Assembly (NCBI GenBank): GCA_037962975.1
Contig: CM075673.1
Coordinates: forward strand, 121,539,001-121,603,000
Reading direction: 5' to 3'
Source: Clitoria ternatea
Lineage: Eukaryota; Streptophyta; Magnoliopsida; Fabales; Fabaceae
Length of the DNA stretch: 64,000 nucleotides
The position numbers were made by a program, and so were the translations under genes. This document shows positions 37,147 through 48,301 of the stretch, in pieces. The notes beneath the pieces are model-generated. The model ran no database searches, had not been told where the DNA came from, and was given only the letters and a program-made list of their open reading frames with translations. The first letter of the stretch is position 1. Each line of letters opens with the position of its first letter.

Positions 37147-38462
37147 ACTAGTGTGCAACTCTAGTGTTCTAGGTTTAAGTTTCCTTCCTTTCTTTCTTGC
37201 ATATTATTTTTTACTTGCTTGTCCTGTTTTGTCCAAACTTTGTCAAATCTGAATCTTTCTTGTGTAGCTTTTATTCTCTTAAGATTTTTCTTACTTTGGT
37301 ATTGTCATAATCAAAAATCCAAAAAGACTTCCATTTTAGTAACTTTTCTTTCTTAAACATTTTTAGTTTGTCTTTTATTCCTTCTTAAGTTTTGTCTTTG
37401 AGTTGTCTTCCTTTCATAATTCCTTTGGCAATTCCCTTCTCTACATCATTGAGGGTAGCATCTTGAGGATACTTGAGATAAGAGTTCAATTGCTTTGGTA
37501 GACTTGAGACTAAAGAGTAAGGGTAAGGAGCTTGAGAGAGGAAACTTGAGAGATATACTTGAGAGGTTTAAAATTTTTTGACTTGTTTACTAACCTAAAT
37601 TTCGTTGGAGATTTTGTCTTGGCATTCTTTTGTAGTGAGGTGAAGCTTCTACAAATTCAAGAGAAGAAAAGTGAAGACCTTGTAAAGGAAGCAAAAGCCT
37701 TGTAACATTAGACACTTAAGGAAATTTATGAAATCTTAGGTTTTGTGTAGTAGGATTTTGTCTTGTATTTTGGACACCCATTGAACTTTGGACTTTAGAC
37801 ACTATTAATTTTTCAATTCCCATTGGTAATTTTGGCTAGCTTGTAGAAGCATATGCATTTGATTGTTTGTTAATTAGTTAGTTGGTTAAAACTAGAAGTA
37901 GTTAGTTAGTTGTTGGTCTTAACTAAATTTGTTAGTTAGTTGCTTGTCTTAACTAAGTTGGTTAATTAGTTAGTAGTTAGAACTAATTCTAGTTATCATA
38001 ACTAATCCTAACTGAATTTGTTAGTTGTCATAACCAATCCATAACCGAAATTAGTTGTTAGTTAGGGTTGTTAGATCTAGTTACAACTTCCATAACTAAA
38101 TAACTAATTCTAGTTAGGGTTTGTAAGGTGTTTGAACTAATTTGGTTAGTTAATCTAACTAGTTGGCTGAATTAGTTAAGCTTGTTTAGGGTTAGTTACT
38201 TGTTTAGCTATAACCTAGGATTCTCATAAGGAACATACATAAAGACAACCTAGGTCTTGCATAACTAATCATAGTACTACATCCTAGGATACAACCTAGT
38301 ATAAGACAACTTAGGTTCTTGTTTCCCCTTAGGAAAGAAACCTAGTACTTGTATTTTAGGGTTGTTGTGTGTTTTCTAATACTTGCCTTGCATCAAGCAT
38401 CCTCGACTAGTTTGTTTACAATTTTGTTCTATTGTCTCAAATTTCTTTGACAACCTTAAAAG
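37147..38462 (+). other. 5' untranslated region of D
   Basis: T-rich then GAG-rich text with many 'gttagttag/aactaa' tetramers at 37860-38200, and no open frame. It leads into the Gag start. No LTR end or primer site recognised. Confidence 0.55.
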
Positions 38463-39450
38463 ATGTCTTCTAGTGATAAGGAAAATAAATCTATGCTTCA
38501 TAATAGAATGGAAAGTTTGAATAACATCAACAATAGGTTAAATAACCTAAAGCATAATGAAAACCCTAAAGCTAGGCATAAAAATCAAAGACATAACAAT
38601 AGTGATAGTGAGGATGAACCTAAACATAGAAGACACCATGAACATAAAAGAGAAGACTTAGGCTTAAGAGAAGTAAAACTTGAAATACCCTCATTTAATG
38701 GCAAGAGCGATGTTGAAGCTTATCTAGAGTGGGAGATGAAAGTTGAGCAATTGTTTAATTCTCATCAAATAAAAGAAGAAAAGAAAGTTAGGATTGCAAC
38801 TCTTTCTTTCCAAAATTATGCCTTAGTGTGGTGGACTCAAATTTGTAAGGAGAGGAAAAGAGATGATTTTCCACCCATAGATGATTGGGTAGACTTAAAA
38901 GCCCTCCTAAGAAAAAGATATGTTCCTAACGATTATAGAGGGGAGCTATTAGCAAAGCTAAATAGACTCACCCAAGGCTCAAAAAATGTAGAAGACTACT
39001 ACAAAGCCTTAGAGATAGCCATGATTAGGGCCAATCTAGAAGAAGATGAAGAAACCCTAATGCATAGGTTTTTACATGGCCTCAATAGGAACATCAAAAA
39101 TAGGTTGAACTCCTTCCTCATGTAGATATAGAAGAGTTACTACACCAATGCACTAAGGTAGAGAACCAATTTAAAGAGAGAGAATCCTATAGTAGGGAAA
39201 ATAAAGCTTACAAGTCTAAGTGGATAGGTTAAGAGAATAAGGGTAGGTTTGAGAGAAACCCTAAGAAGAGGGAAGTGGGCACTTCTTCTTCCAAACCACA
39301 AAGTGAGTTTCATAAGAATGGTAAAGTCTTTAGGCACCAAAAAGATAAGCATGAATCCACATCTTAACCACAATCCTCTAGATCTTCTACCATAAAATGT
39401 TTTAAATGTCTTGGTAGAGGTCACATTGCTTCCAACTTTCCAACAAAAAG
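38463..39450 (+). pseudogene. gag: Gag of D
   Basis: Starts at ATG 38463 (MSSSDKENKS). A Lys/Asn/His-rich leader is followed by the Gag domain at residues 75-215: LEIPSFNGKSDVEAYLEWE, ALVWWTQI, LLRKRYVPNDYR, LTQGSKNVEDYYK, LHGLNRNI. A frameshift at about 39118 ends the first frame at a stop (39123). The next frame continues with DIEELLHQCTKVENQF and reaches a zinc knuckle at 39398-39440. That knuckle reads CFKCLGRGHIASNF: the last Cys of CX2CX4HX4C is Phe here, which should weaken RNA packaging. Two more in-frame stops lie at about 39229 and 39366. Confidence 0.85.
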
Positions 39451-40170
39451 AACAACGATTTTGAAAACTAATGGAACCTACTCAAGTCAATTAGAGTCTA
39501 ATTCTAATTCTCACTCTTCAAGTTATGACTCAAGTAGTGATTCCTATGACAGTGAGCATATTTTAGGGGATGATGGTGACCTTTACATGATTAGAAGGTT
39601 GCTTGGTAGTCATGTTAAGCTAGATGACACTACACAAAGGGAGAACATCTTTTATACAAGATATTACATAAATGACAAACTATGTTCTCTCATTATGGAT
39701 AGTGGGAGTTGTGCGAATATAGTGAGCCAAAGATTAGTTAATAAGATGGGCTTAGAGCTAATAGATCACCCTAGACCTTATAAGTTGCAATGACTTAATG
39801 AAAAATGGGAAATGTTAGTTAATAAGCAAGTCTTAATCAACTTCACCATAGGCACATATAATGATAAAGTCAATTGTGATGTAGCACCTATGGAGGCAAC
39901 TCACATCCTATTAGGAAGACCTTGGTAATTCGATAGGAAGGTCATCCATGAGGGGTTCACTAACACCCTCACATTCAAGTTAGATGGTAAGAAGATAGTT
40001 TTACACCGCCTAACTCCACAACAAGTAGCTAAAGATCAACTACAAATGAAGCTAAAAAGAGATAAAGAGTCAGGATCTTCTTCCTCTAATCATCTAGAAA
40101 AACATAAGAAAAACAAAAAAAGGATAAAGGAAAAGGAGTTATCATCTATGATGACTCTAGAGCCAACTAT
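39451..40170 (+). pseudogene. pol: Protease region of D
   Basis: In frame with the zinc knuckle. An acidic/Ser-rich linker is followed by the aspartic protease, with D-S-G at 39698-39706 (LIMDSGSCANIVS). Reading stops at TGA 39791, then coding text resumes in the same frame (LINFTIGTYNDKVNCDVAP, HILLGRPW) to TAA at about 39928 and again (FDRKVIHEG). Relatives have Trp at the first and Gln at the second site. The tail is Lys-rich (40060-40140). Confidence 0.82.
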
Positions 40171-41091
40171 TTGGCCAACAAACATCATGTGAAACATGCT
40201 ATGTTTTCACAAAAAATTTGCTTGATCATGTATGCAAAAGAAATCCCTAGCACTTCTGTGTTCTCAATGGGCTCTTCTCCTCCTCCTTTTCCCAAAGGGA
40301 TTCAAAACATCCTAAATGAATTCAAAGATCTCTTCCCAAAGGATATCCCAAAAGGCTTACCTCCTATTAGGGGCATTGAGCACCAAATAGACTTAATTCC
40401 TGGTGCTAGTCTTCCAAATAGACCTGTATATAGGTGCAACCCTAGGGAAAGCTTAGAAATAGAGAATCAAGTAAATGAACTACTATATAAGGGTTGGATT
40501 AGAGAAAGTTTAAGCCCTTGTGCTTTACCTATTTTCCTAGTTCCAAAAAAGATGGTTCATGGAGAATGTGTACGGATTTTAGAGCCATAAACAACATAAC
40601 CATCAAGTATAGGCATCTAATACCTAGACTTGATGATATGCTTGATGAGCTTAGTGGTTCTACTATATTTTCCAAGATTGATCTTAAAAGTGGCTATCAC
40701 CAAATAAGAATCAAAGAGGGAGATGTATGGAAAGCCGCTTTTAAAACCAAGCTTGGACTATGTGAGCGGTTAGTTATGCCTTTTGATCTTGACTAATGCA
40801 CCAAGTACTTTTATGAGACTCATGAATCATGTTTTAAGGGAATTTATAGGGAATTTTGTTGTGGTCTACTTTGATGACATTTTAATTTACTCAAAGACCA
40901 TGACCTCTCATCTAAACCATCTCAAACAAGTTATGCTTGCTTTAAGAACAAACAATCTCTATGCAAATTTTGAAAAATGTTCTTTTGGCATGGATAGCAT
41001 TGTATTCCTTGGATTCGTACTTAGTTCTAAGGGTGTAGAGGTAGACCACTCAAAAGTGAGGGCAATCTAAGATTGGCCAACACCTAAAAAT
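40171..41091 (+). pseudogene. pol: Reverse transcriptase of D
   Basis: RT text: GIEHQIDLIPGASLPNRPVYR (first 20 residues shown in part), VNELLYKGWIRESLSPC, FLVPKK, then a frameshift near 40550 into DGSWRMCTDFRAINNIT and FSKIDLKSGYHQIRIKEGD. A second shift near 40790 leads into LTNAPSTFMRLMNHVLREF. The catalytic Y-F-D-D is at 40867-40878. TAA at 41068 falls where relatives have Gln before DWP. The four parts together cover the full RT domain, but no single frame does. Confidence 0.87.
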
Positions 41092-41640
41092 GTGAGTGAA
41101 GTAAGAAGCTTTCATGGTCTAGCAAGTTTCTATAGGATATTTGTGAAAGATTTCTCTACCTTAGCCTCCCCTCTAAATGAGTTGGTGAAAAAGAATGTTC
41201 CTTTTATATGGCGGCCAAGGCAAGAAAAAGCCTTTCTAGATCTCAAGGAGAAGCTCACTCATGCTCCAATTTTGGCACTTTCCAAATTTTTCAAAAACCT
41301 TTGAGCTTGAGTGTGATGCTTCAAATGTGGGAATAGGAGCCGTTCTATTACAAGAAGGTCACCCCATTACTTTCTTTAGTGAAAAGCTTAATGGGGCAAC
41401 TCTCAACTATCCCACATATGACAAAGAATTTTATGCATTAATTAGAGCCCTACAAACTTGGGAATATTACTTGATCCCAAAAGAGTTTGTTATACATAGT
41501 GATCACCAATCACTAAAATTCATTAAGGGGCAACATAAGTTAAACAAAAGACATGCTAAGTGGGTTGAGTACTTGGAAAAATTTCCATATGTCATCAAGT
41601 ACAAAAATGGAAAATCTAATACTATGGCTGATGCTTTATC
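41092..41640 (+). pseudogene. pol: RNase H of D
   Basis: Begins with the RT connection (VRSFHGLASFYRIFVKDFS, LDLKEKLTHAPILAL). A frameshift at about 41285 moves to the frame of 41261, with FELECDASNVGIGAVLLQE, then PITFFSEKLNGATLNYPTYD, HSDHQSLKFIKGQ and the closing NTMADALSRR. The catalytic Asp of CDAS and the D of SDHQ are present. Confidence 0.88.
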
Positions 41641-43267
41641 AAGAAGGCATTCTTTACTTGCCTCTCTTAGAGCCAAAGTTATTGGACTTGATGAGATTAG
41701 GACCTTGTATCCAAGTGACCTTGATTTTTCCAAAATCTTCCACTCATCTTCCACTTCTTCATCTCATAGAGGCTTCTACATTTTAGATGGCTATCTCTTT
41801 AAAGCCAATAGACTTTGCATTCCTAGGAGCTCTTTAAGAGATTTATTATTAAGAGAAAGCCATGGGGGAGGCTTAATGGACCACTTTGGAAGAGTTAAAA
41901 CCTTGTCTATCCTACATGGACACTTCTATTGGCCTAAACTGAAGACAAATGTTCAAAAACATTGTGCTAGGTGTATTGTATATAGAAAAGATAAATCTAA
42001 ACTTTCACCTAGGGGTTTGTATACTCCTTTGCCTACACCTAGTGCACCTTGGATTGATATATCTATGGATTTTGTGTTGGGCTTCTCTAAAACCTAAAAG
42101 GGAATGGATTTTATCTTTGTAGTGGTGGATAAGTTTAGTAAGATAGCTCACTTCATCCCTTGTCATAAGGTAGATGATGCAAGTCATATTGCTAAACTCT
42201 TCTTTAGAGAAATTATAAGACTTCATGGTGTTCAAAAAACTATCATTTTCGATAGGGACACCAAATTCCTCAGCCATTTTTGGAAAACTCTTTGGTCAAG
42301 GCTAGGAATAAAGCTTCTCTTTTTTACCACCTGTCATCCTCAAACGGATGGCCAAACTGAGGTAGTAAACAGGACCCTTTCTCAACTTCTTAGGGTCTTA
42401 GTGCATAAAAATATTAAATCTTGGGATGAGTGTTTACCTCATATTGAATTTGCCTATAATAGGGTACAACACTCAACAACTAAGCATAGTCCCTTTGAAG
42501 TTGTGTATGGTTTTAACCCTCTCACACCTTTGGACCTTTTTCCCATTGATGTTTCTGACTCTATCCTTCACATGGATGGAGAGGCAAAGGCCAAGTTTAT
42601 TAAAGATTTTCATAAGAAGGTTAAAAACCAAATACAAACTAAAAATGAACACTATACTCGTTGTGCTAATAAGAAGAGAAAGGAAGTCACCTTTGAGGTT
42701 GGAGATTGGGTTTGGCTACATCTTAGAAAGGAAATAGTTCCAAACTTAAGAAAATCCAAACTCGACCCTAGAGGTGATGGCCCTTTCCAAATAATCAAGA
42801 AAATGAATAATAATGCCTATGTCTTTGATTTACCAGGTGAGTATGGTGTGAGTGCTTCATTCAATGTGTGTGACTTATCTCCTTTTGACTTAGATGATGA
42901 GGATGATGCCTTAGATTTAAGGACAAATCTTTTCGAAGAGGGGAAGCATAATGAGGACAAGCTAAGGGAGGATCCTCACTCCATTCTAGACAAAGGACTA
43001 GAGGCTTATAAGGGTCCCCTCACAAGGGCCAAATCCAAGAAAGCTAAAGAGAGCATCCATAAAGCCTTGTCATCCTTCCTCTCTTTGTTTACTGGGCCCA
43101 AGCCCAAGGGAGACATCATGAGGATCTATGTGCTAGGTCGATTAGACCACTTTAGGGCCATGTACTTTCACTTTGGGCCATGTATAGGCCATGTTCTCTC
43201 CTCTTGTACTATTGGGCCTTGGATCCATCATCCAAGCCCATTTCTCTATCCCTTGGCTGAATTCTAG
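41641..43267 (+). pseudogene. pol: Integrase of D
   Basis: Zinc domain: H of ESHGGGL, H of DHFGR, then C-A-R-C (about 41966). First catalytic Asp in ISMDFVLGF. A stop (TAA) at 42095 breaks the frame just after; relatives have Gln. The next frame, same phase, carries VVVDKFSKIAHFIPCHK, second Asp in FDRDTKFLSHFWKTL and Glu in HPQTDGQTEVVNR. The C-terminal part has FEVGDWVWLHLRKE, GPFQIIKKMNNNAYVFDLPG and FNVCDLSPFD. The Lys-rich end GPLTRAKSKKAKES runs on to a stop at 43265, probably inside the LTR. This is the longest single frame in the window apart from RT of A. Confidence 0.88.
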
Positions 43268-43680
43268 AGAGTCTATATAAGGGAGTTCTCCTTTGTAATT
43301 TCACACAATAATGATCATTTTAAGATTTTTCACATTGAGTACAAATTTCTAGAGTGAGAAGCTCCTCCTTCTCTCTAGGATTGAGTTCTCTAGAGGAAGC
43401 TCTTATCCAAGAAGATCCTCTCCCTCTTGGTGGCGAGATTGGGTATCTTCCCCAAGGAAGTGGCCTCCCACTTTCACCTTCCATCCCTTCCATTTTGTTT
43501 AAATCCTTTCATCTCTTCTCTTCTTCTCCACCCAATTCCATCTAACTTTCCCTTAGATTTTCTCTTTGTTTGTTTCGGTTCAAGCTTGGAGGTTAAGGAT
43601 TCAACCATTGAATTGAAGGAAGAACAAGGAAAGGAGCCAAGATCCACCTTTCTCTTAAGGAGCTTGAAGAAACTCCTACA
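43115..43680 (+). mobile_element. Probable 3' LTR of D
   Basis: It follows a purine-rich 'ccaagggagacatca' and holds a TATATAA box at 43274-43280. Downstream text ('tttgtaatttcacacaataatgatc') resembles a transcript leader and polyA-site region. Ends about 43680 near 'ctcctacatca'. No 5' partner is available to prove the limits. Confidence 0.5.
43274..43280 (+). promoter_or_regulatory. TATA box in D LTR
   Basis: TATATAA within 'gagtctatataaggga', about 165 bp into the supposed LTR, with a plausible leader after it. Function is inferred from position only. Confidence 0.5.
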
Positions 43681-44250
43681 TCACACGTGGTGTGGGCTTG
43701 TTGGCTTCTCATCCTAGTTTCTTGCGCGTGCAGGAGGTGGACATGCACATTCCATATTCCATTCTTATATAATATTATGTTGTGAGCCTTGTGTCCTGGG
43801 CCCCATTCACGCACATCTACATGTTGTTTGTGGTGTGACTTGCCCAATAACTTATACAATGCCATCTGATGCTATTAAATGAAATGTTGCATAACTAGAT
43901 TAAATATTGCATATTGAGTTGCTGATTTTGGACAGGTCCCATATAGATATAAAAAGAGATGGTGTATAGTATATATATGTATGTATAAATTGTATACAAC
44001 TTAACAATAATAATGCTACATAACAACAACAACAATAATAATAATAATAATAAGGTATGATACATAATAATAGTAAAACGTAATAAGGATATGTAATACT
44101 AATAACCATAGATTCTTAATATATATATATAGTAATAATAATAATAGGAAAATTATCCTAAAAAAATTTAATAAATCTGGTATATAAAATTTAGGATATT
44201 AACAAATTGGTATAATTAATATTGAAATGTGATCTGATGCTGGCAGAGCT

Positions 44251-47114
44251 CTCCATGAAGGAAAGCATTGTCAATGTCAATCTGGTGTATAGGCCATTGT
44301 TTTGAAATTACAGCAGCCAGAACCACTCTAATTGTCACGGGTTTAACAACAGGACTAAAAGTCTCACATAGTCAAGACCTTCCTGTTGAGTAAAGCCCCG
44401 GGCAACCAATTGAGCCTTATGTTTCAGAATGCTGCCATTTGGTTTGAACTTATTTTTGAAGATTTATCTGTAACCTATAGCTTTTCTGTTTATAGGCAAA
44501 GGGACAAGTTCCCTGGTTTTATTTTTCAGAAGATCTTGATATTCTTCTATTATAGCAGAATGCCAAGCTGGAATGAGTAAAACATCAATATAGTCAGTAG
44601 GCTCAATATTTACAGTATATGCTTTAGGTTTAAAAATTCCTCCCTTTGCTCTAGTAAGCATGGGATGAGTGTTAGTAATGGGAGAATCAAGAGTTTGAGG
44701 AGGTGTGACAAGAACAAGGGATGATTATAAGGAACTAGAGAAAGAATATTGATATCAACAGGTGGAGGACTGGAAACAGGATTTGTAACAGGTATAATAG
44801 GAGGAAGAGACATATACTAAGGTTTATGATCACATGGTTTTAGAAAGAAATTTGGATTTGTCTTAAGAGGAAAGGTAATCTCATCAAATTTAACATGTCT
44901 AGAGATATATAATCTGCCAGAGGATGAAAGACACTTATAACCTTTATGGATAAAGAGTAACCAACAAAAATACAAGGCTGGGATTTGTAGTCAAGTTTGT
45001 GCCTATTATAGGGCCTTAAGTAGGGATAGCATAAACAACCAAAAGGTTTTAAGAGGTTGTAATCTAGAAGTTTATTGAACAGGAGTTCATATGGAGATTT
45101 GAGGTTAATATTAGGTGAGGGTAACCTATTGATAACAAACATAGCTGTAGTAAAAGCTTCTGGCCAGAAATCCATGGAAAGGTTAGAATTAGCCAAAAGA
45201 GTGAGGCCAATTTCAGTAATGTGTCTATGTTTCCTCTTAGAAGTGTCATTCTACTCATGTGTGTGAGGACAACTTAGTCCATGTAGTATGCCTTGTTCAG
45301 CCAAGAAAGTTTTGAAGGCTATATACTCCTTTCCAGAGTCAGTCTGAAGGGCCTTAATCTTACTGTTGAATAGGTTTTCCACCATACTTTTGAATTGAAT
45401 AAAGGTACTTAGAGCTTCTGCCCTGGTATGTAAAAGGTAAAACCAAGTAAATTTACTATACGTATCAATAAAAATTATATAATATTGGTATCCTTCTGGA
45501 GATGGTTTTAGAGAAGGACCTCAAACACCTGAGTGAATTAATTAAAGAGGAGAAGTGTACTGAGTAATAGAAGAAGAAAAAGGTAAATTGTGAGACTTGC
45601 CAATACAACAGGAACTGCAATTTGAAAATTTATTAAATTTGGGTACAAGAACATTACAACTTTGCATAACTTTTGATACAATTTAAAAAGAGGCATGAGC
45701 TAGCCTATAATGCCATAAATTGTAATTGTTATTCAAGACAATGGAGTTATAAGCACTTATGCCATTTGTACGGTTAGATGATAGCAAGTTCCAATTGTGA
45801 AAAATGTAGAGACCCTCTTTAAGTCTGCCTTGTAGAAGAATTTTCTTGGGATACCTAACATTTAACCAAACAAACATGAGGATAGAATTCAAAGAAAACA
45901 TTATTGTCCTTGGCAAACTGGGATACACTAATAAGATTCTTTGAAATATGTGGGACATGCAAAAGATTTTTAAATGAAAAATATGATCAGTATTGAAAGA
46001 TTTAATGAGGATGAACCAAAATGTAAAATTGGAAGGGTATTACCATTTGTGACCTAATCTTTTTCAGGGCCAATGTAATCTGTGTGAATCATTAGATTGT
46101 TAAAGTCATTTGTAAGATGATTTGTTGCTCTGGTGTCAGGGTACCAGGAGTCATCACCTTGATTTAAAGAATTTGAAGTAGTGATCAAGGCTGAAATTTA
46201 AGGATCTTGAGGGGTGGGGTAATTTATAGTTGTATTGAAGGTGGGTTTAGCAACTTGGTCATTGAATCTTGACCAGCAGTGATAAGTAGAGTGACCAAGC
46301 TTACCATACACTTGACACTAAATTCTGGTTCCACGACCTTGAGTATTCTGATGAGAAAAATCTGCCCCCTCAAGATCTTCCACGATTTGTGCCTCTGCCT
46401 TGACCACGACCTCTAGGTTCCCCTGAAAAAAGGTTTCTTTCCTTGATTCTGAACCAGGTTGGCTTGAAGAGTGGGAACTTCTTTAAGTTTGTGTTTCTCA
46501 ATTCTTTCTTCCTAGTGCATTAATAGAGCCTCAATTTAGGCTACTAAATAAGGTTTTGCGTGAGTCATACAGGAGGTAATAAAAGCATCATACTCCTCAT
46601 TTAAGCCATAAAAAATCACGTCAATATGTTCATCGATGGAGAGAGGAGAGCCAATTATAGCCAGTGTCTCAACCATGTGTTTGATCCGAATAAGACAGTC
46701 TCCAATTGGACTAGTTTTCTTGATGTTACGGAGCTAAATCTTGATTTGCTTCACTCTGGCCCTTGTCTGTGACACAAAGTAGGTTTTGAGAATGCTAAAT
46801 TTGGTATATGACCATTGGCAACCAACCATCCGAATATTGAACTACATGCCCATAGATTCAAGAAGCTAAGACTTGAGCAAATTGTCTTGTTGTTCAAAAT
46901 TTTCAAATGCTACATTGATTTCACCTCTTGCATGTATGGCTTCATCAACAAATTTGTTAGGAATAACATTTGCTCCAGTGATGTATTTTGTCTAACGGAA
47001 ACCTTTGATTATAGACTCAGCATGTTGCATCCATGTACGGTAATTGTCTTCTGTGAGTTTTGTGGAGATGGGAGAAGAAAATGTGTGAGGGGTAAATGCG
47101 GAAGTGGTGGCCAT
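44251..47114 (-). pseudogene. gag-pol: Copia Gag, protease, integrase and RT start
   Basis: Minus strand. Gag starts with the ATG at 47114 (MATTSAFTPHTFSSP) and reads LTEDNYRTWMQH and MGM; the Gag domain reaches about 46400. A zinc knuckle at about 46320-46270 reads CQVYGKLGHSTYHC, with Tyr for the second Cys. The protease motif at about 46143 reads WYPDTRATNHLTN, where D-T-R replaces the needed D-S/T-G. A pre-integrase stretch has LWHYRLAHAS (45690). The integrase core has FWPEAFTTAMFVINRLPSP and LLKPFGCLCYP. RT begins with MLTRAKGGIFKPK at 44661 and is cut by E at 44246. Many stops interrupt it. Confidence 0.85.
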
Positions 47115-47140
47115 GTGCCGACCGAACAAGGATGATACCA

Positions 47141-47340
47141 TGTAAGGATTAAATCAGAGTGAATGTAAAAGAAACATTGCAGGGAAAGAAACTTTTATGT
47201 ATATTATCAGAAAGCAAGTGAAGTTGATACAAGAGGGATAAAGGCACTATATAAAAAGGATCCTAGCAAACTATTAACAAAATAATAACTGATTGCAACA
47301 AACACTTAACCAACCCCTATATCAAGATGGTTTCCTAACA
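47141..47340 (-). mobile_element. 5' LTR of copia element
   Basis: TGTAAGGATT to TTCCTAACA on the plus strand, 200 bp, followed by TSD AAAAT. The adjoining 47131-47140 is the complement of a TGGTATCATC primer site with no spacer. Confidence 0.93.
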
Positions 47341-47815
47341 AAAATAAATGTAACTTTTTAATGAATTTCTTTTACTCTAAAATCTCAATTATTAAATGTT
47401 TAACTACCCATTTTTATAAGTTTATTGGTTTACTTTTCTAACCAAACAATCTCTAAGCTTTACCAAATTTTAAACTTAAGCTCATATGCACAAATCTAAA
47501 CTCCCTATCAAGTTTCATAATTTTTTGATAATATTTCCTATACTGGTTTAGGCCCAAACGGTTCTATTTTGGACTATTTTCACTTATCTCTAAAAATATC
47601 CAAAAATTTCTATAAAATCCTATAAATTATAATGATCAATCAGTTCTAAAGAACCTTAAGTTAATTTTATCAAAATTTTGAATTATAACTTTTCTTACAA
47701 TTTTATCCTTTTATATATATAAAATATAGTAAAACTATAGAATGTTACAATTCTACCCCCTAAAAAAAATTTTTCCTCAAAATTTACATACCTTAAGGAA
47801 AAAGGTGAGGATAAG

Positions 47816-48300
47816 ATTTTCTCATTTTAGTTTCTAATTCCCATGTAGCATCTTCATCTCTTATTCTACTCCAGATAACCTTCACTAGAGGAATTTCCTT
47901 TCCTCTTAGTTGTTTGATTTTTCTGTCGGTTATTTTGACAGGTGATACATCATATGTAAGATTATCCTTAACTTGAATAATGTCAGGCTCAATAACATGG
48001 GAAGGATCAGGAATATATTTATGTAGTTGGGATACGTGAAAGACATCATGGAAGGTGGCATAGCAATTTGATATGCGAGAGAACCAACTCTATTTAGGAT
48101 CTGATAAGGGCCAATAAACTTAGGCGTAAGTTTACGTGATTTCATTGCCCGGCCGACCCCAGTTGTGGGTGTGACCTTCAAAAAGACATAATCACCTTCC
48201 TGAAATTCAAGAAGTTTTCTCCTTTTGTCATAATAACTTTTCTGTATGCTTCGTGTTGTCTTCATCTTTTCCTGAACCAACTTGATCTTTTTTGTAGTTT
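47816..48300 (-). pseudogene. pol: Integrase C-terminus and chromodomain of I
   Basis: Minus strand. From 48280: KSYYDKRRKLLEFQEGDYVFL (shown in part), GVGRAMKSRKLTPKFIGPYQ, AYQIAMPPS, then a frameshift near 48055. The next frame gives FHDVFHVSQLHKYIPDPSHV and the chromodomain segment (VKITDRKIKQLRGKEIPLVK ... VIWSR ... ATWELETKM), ending near 47816. The chromodomain itself has no stop. Confidence 0.88.
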
Positions 48301-48301
48301 A

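Larger units (their letters stand above)
37147..43680 (+). mobile_element. Ty3/gypsy element D, 5' LTR not seen
   Basis: Inserted in the 3' LTR of E. It carries gag, protease, RT, RNase H and integrase in gypsy order on the plus strand, then a region with a TATA box and leader-like text (43115-43680) that looks like a 3' LTR. No matching 5' LTR or primer site is present at 37147-38460, so the left part was lost or rearranged. The Gag type (YLEWEMKVEQLF) and the DLPGEYGVSASFNV tail are a different lineage from A, G and I; a Reina-like chromovirus is possible, but I see no clear chromodomain. Boundaries are good to about 10 bp. Confidence 0.8.
32451..44245 (+). mobile_element. Gypsy-type element E, internally deleted, hosting D
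   Basis: Target duplication GAGCT at 32446-32450 and 44246-44250. The 5' LTR (32451-35708) is complete and followed by a primer site. Only about 440 bp of non-LTR sequence follows (35724-36166), and then the DNA matches the LTR again from its middle (36167 equals about 34117). The internal region and the first 1.7 kb of the 3' LTR are therefore gone. The truncated 3' LTR is split by D (about 37147-43680) and ends with GATCTGATGCTGGCA at 44245. Gypsy assignment is by LTR style and primer site only. Confidence 0.85.
36167..44245 (+). mobile_element. Truncated 3' LTR of E, split by D
   Basis: 36167-37146 matches about 34117-35140 of the 5' LTR, and 43681-44245 matches about 35141-35708. The homologous line 'gtgagcactcacgtgg' of the 5' LTR is cut after 'gtgagcac' at 37146. 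I could not find a clean target duplication around D. Confidence 0.85.
31078..47340 (-). mobile_element. Ty1/copia element, inactive, split by E
   Basis: Target duplication AAAAT at 31073-31077 and 47341-47345. LTRs of about 200 bp (31078-31278 and 47141-47340) differ at only a few sites. Order on the minus strand is LTR, primer site (47140-47131, TGGTATCATC), gag, protease, integrase, RT, RNase H, polypurine tract, LTR, which is the Ty1/copia order. Without E the element is about 4.5 kb, close to the small Ale-type copia elements; clade is tentative. E interrupts RT at 32445/44246. Confidence 0.93.
6393..47749 (-). mobile_element. 3' LTR of element I, split by two nested clusters
   Basis: The right end is firm: AATGTTACA at 47741-47749 is followed by a pyrimidine tract that is the complement of a polypurine tract, then by minus-strand chromodomain and integrase. 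The left end is inferred as TGTAACAACC at 6393, the first LTR-like terminus found after removing B (6920-26762) and the copia element (31078-47340). The pieces 6393-6919, 26763-31077 and 47341-47749 together make about 5.2 kb, long but possible for such chromoviruses. TSDs of both inserted elements fit a single continuous host. If wrong, 6393 begins a different element and 26763-31077 belongs to unrelated DNA. Confidence 0.5.
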
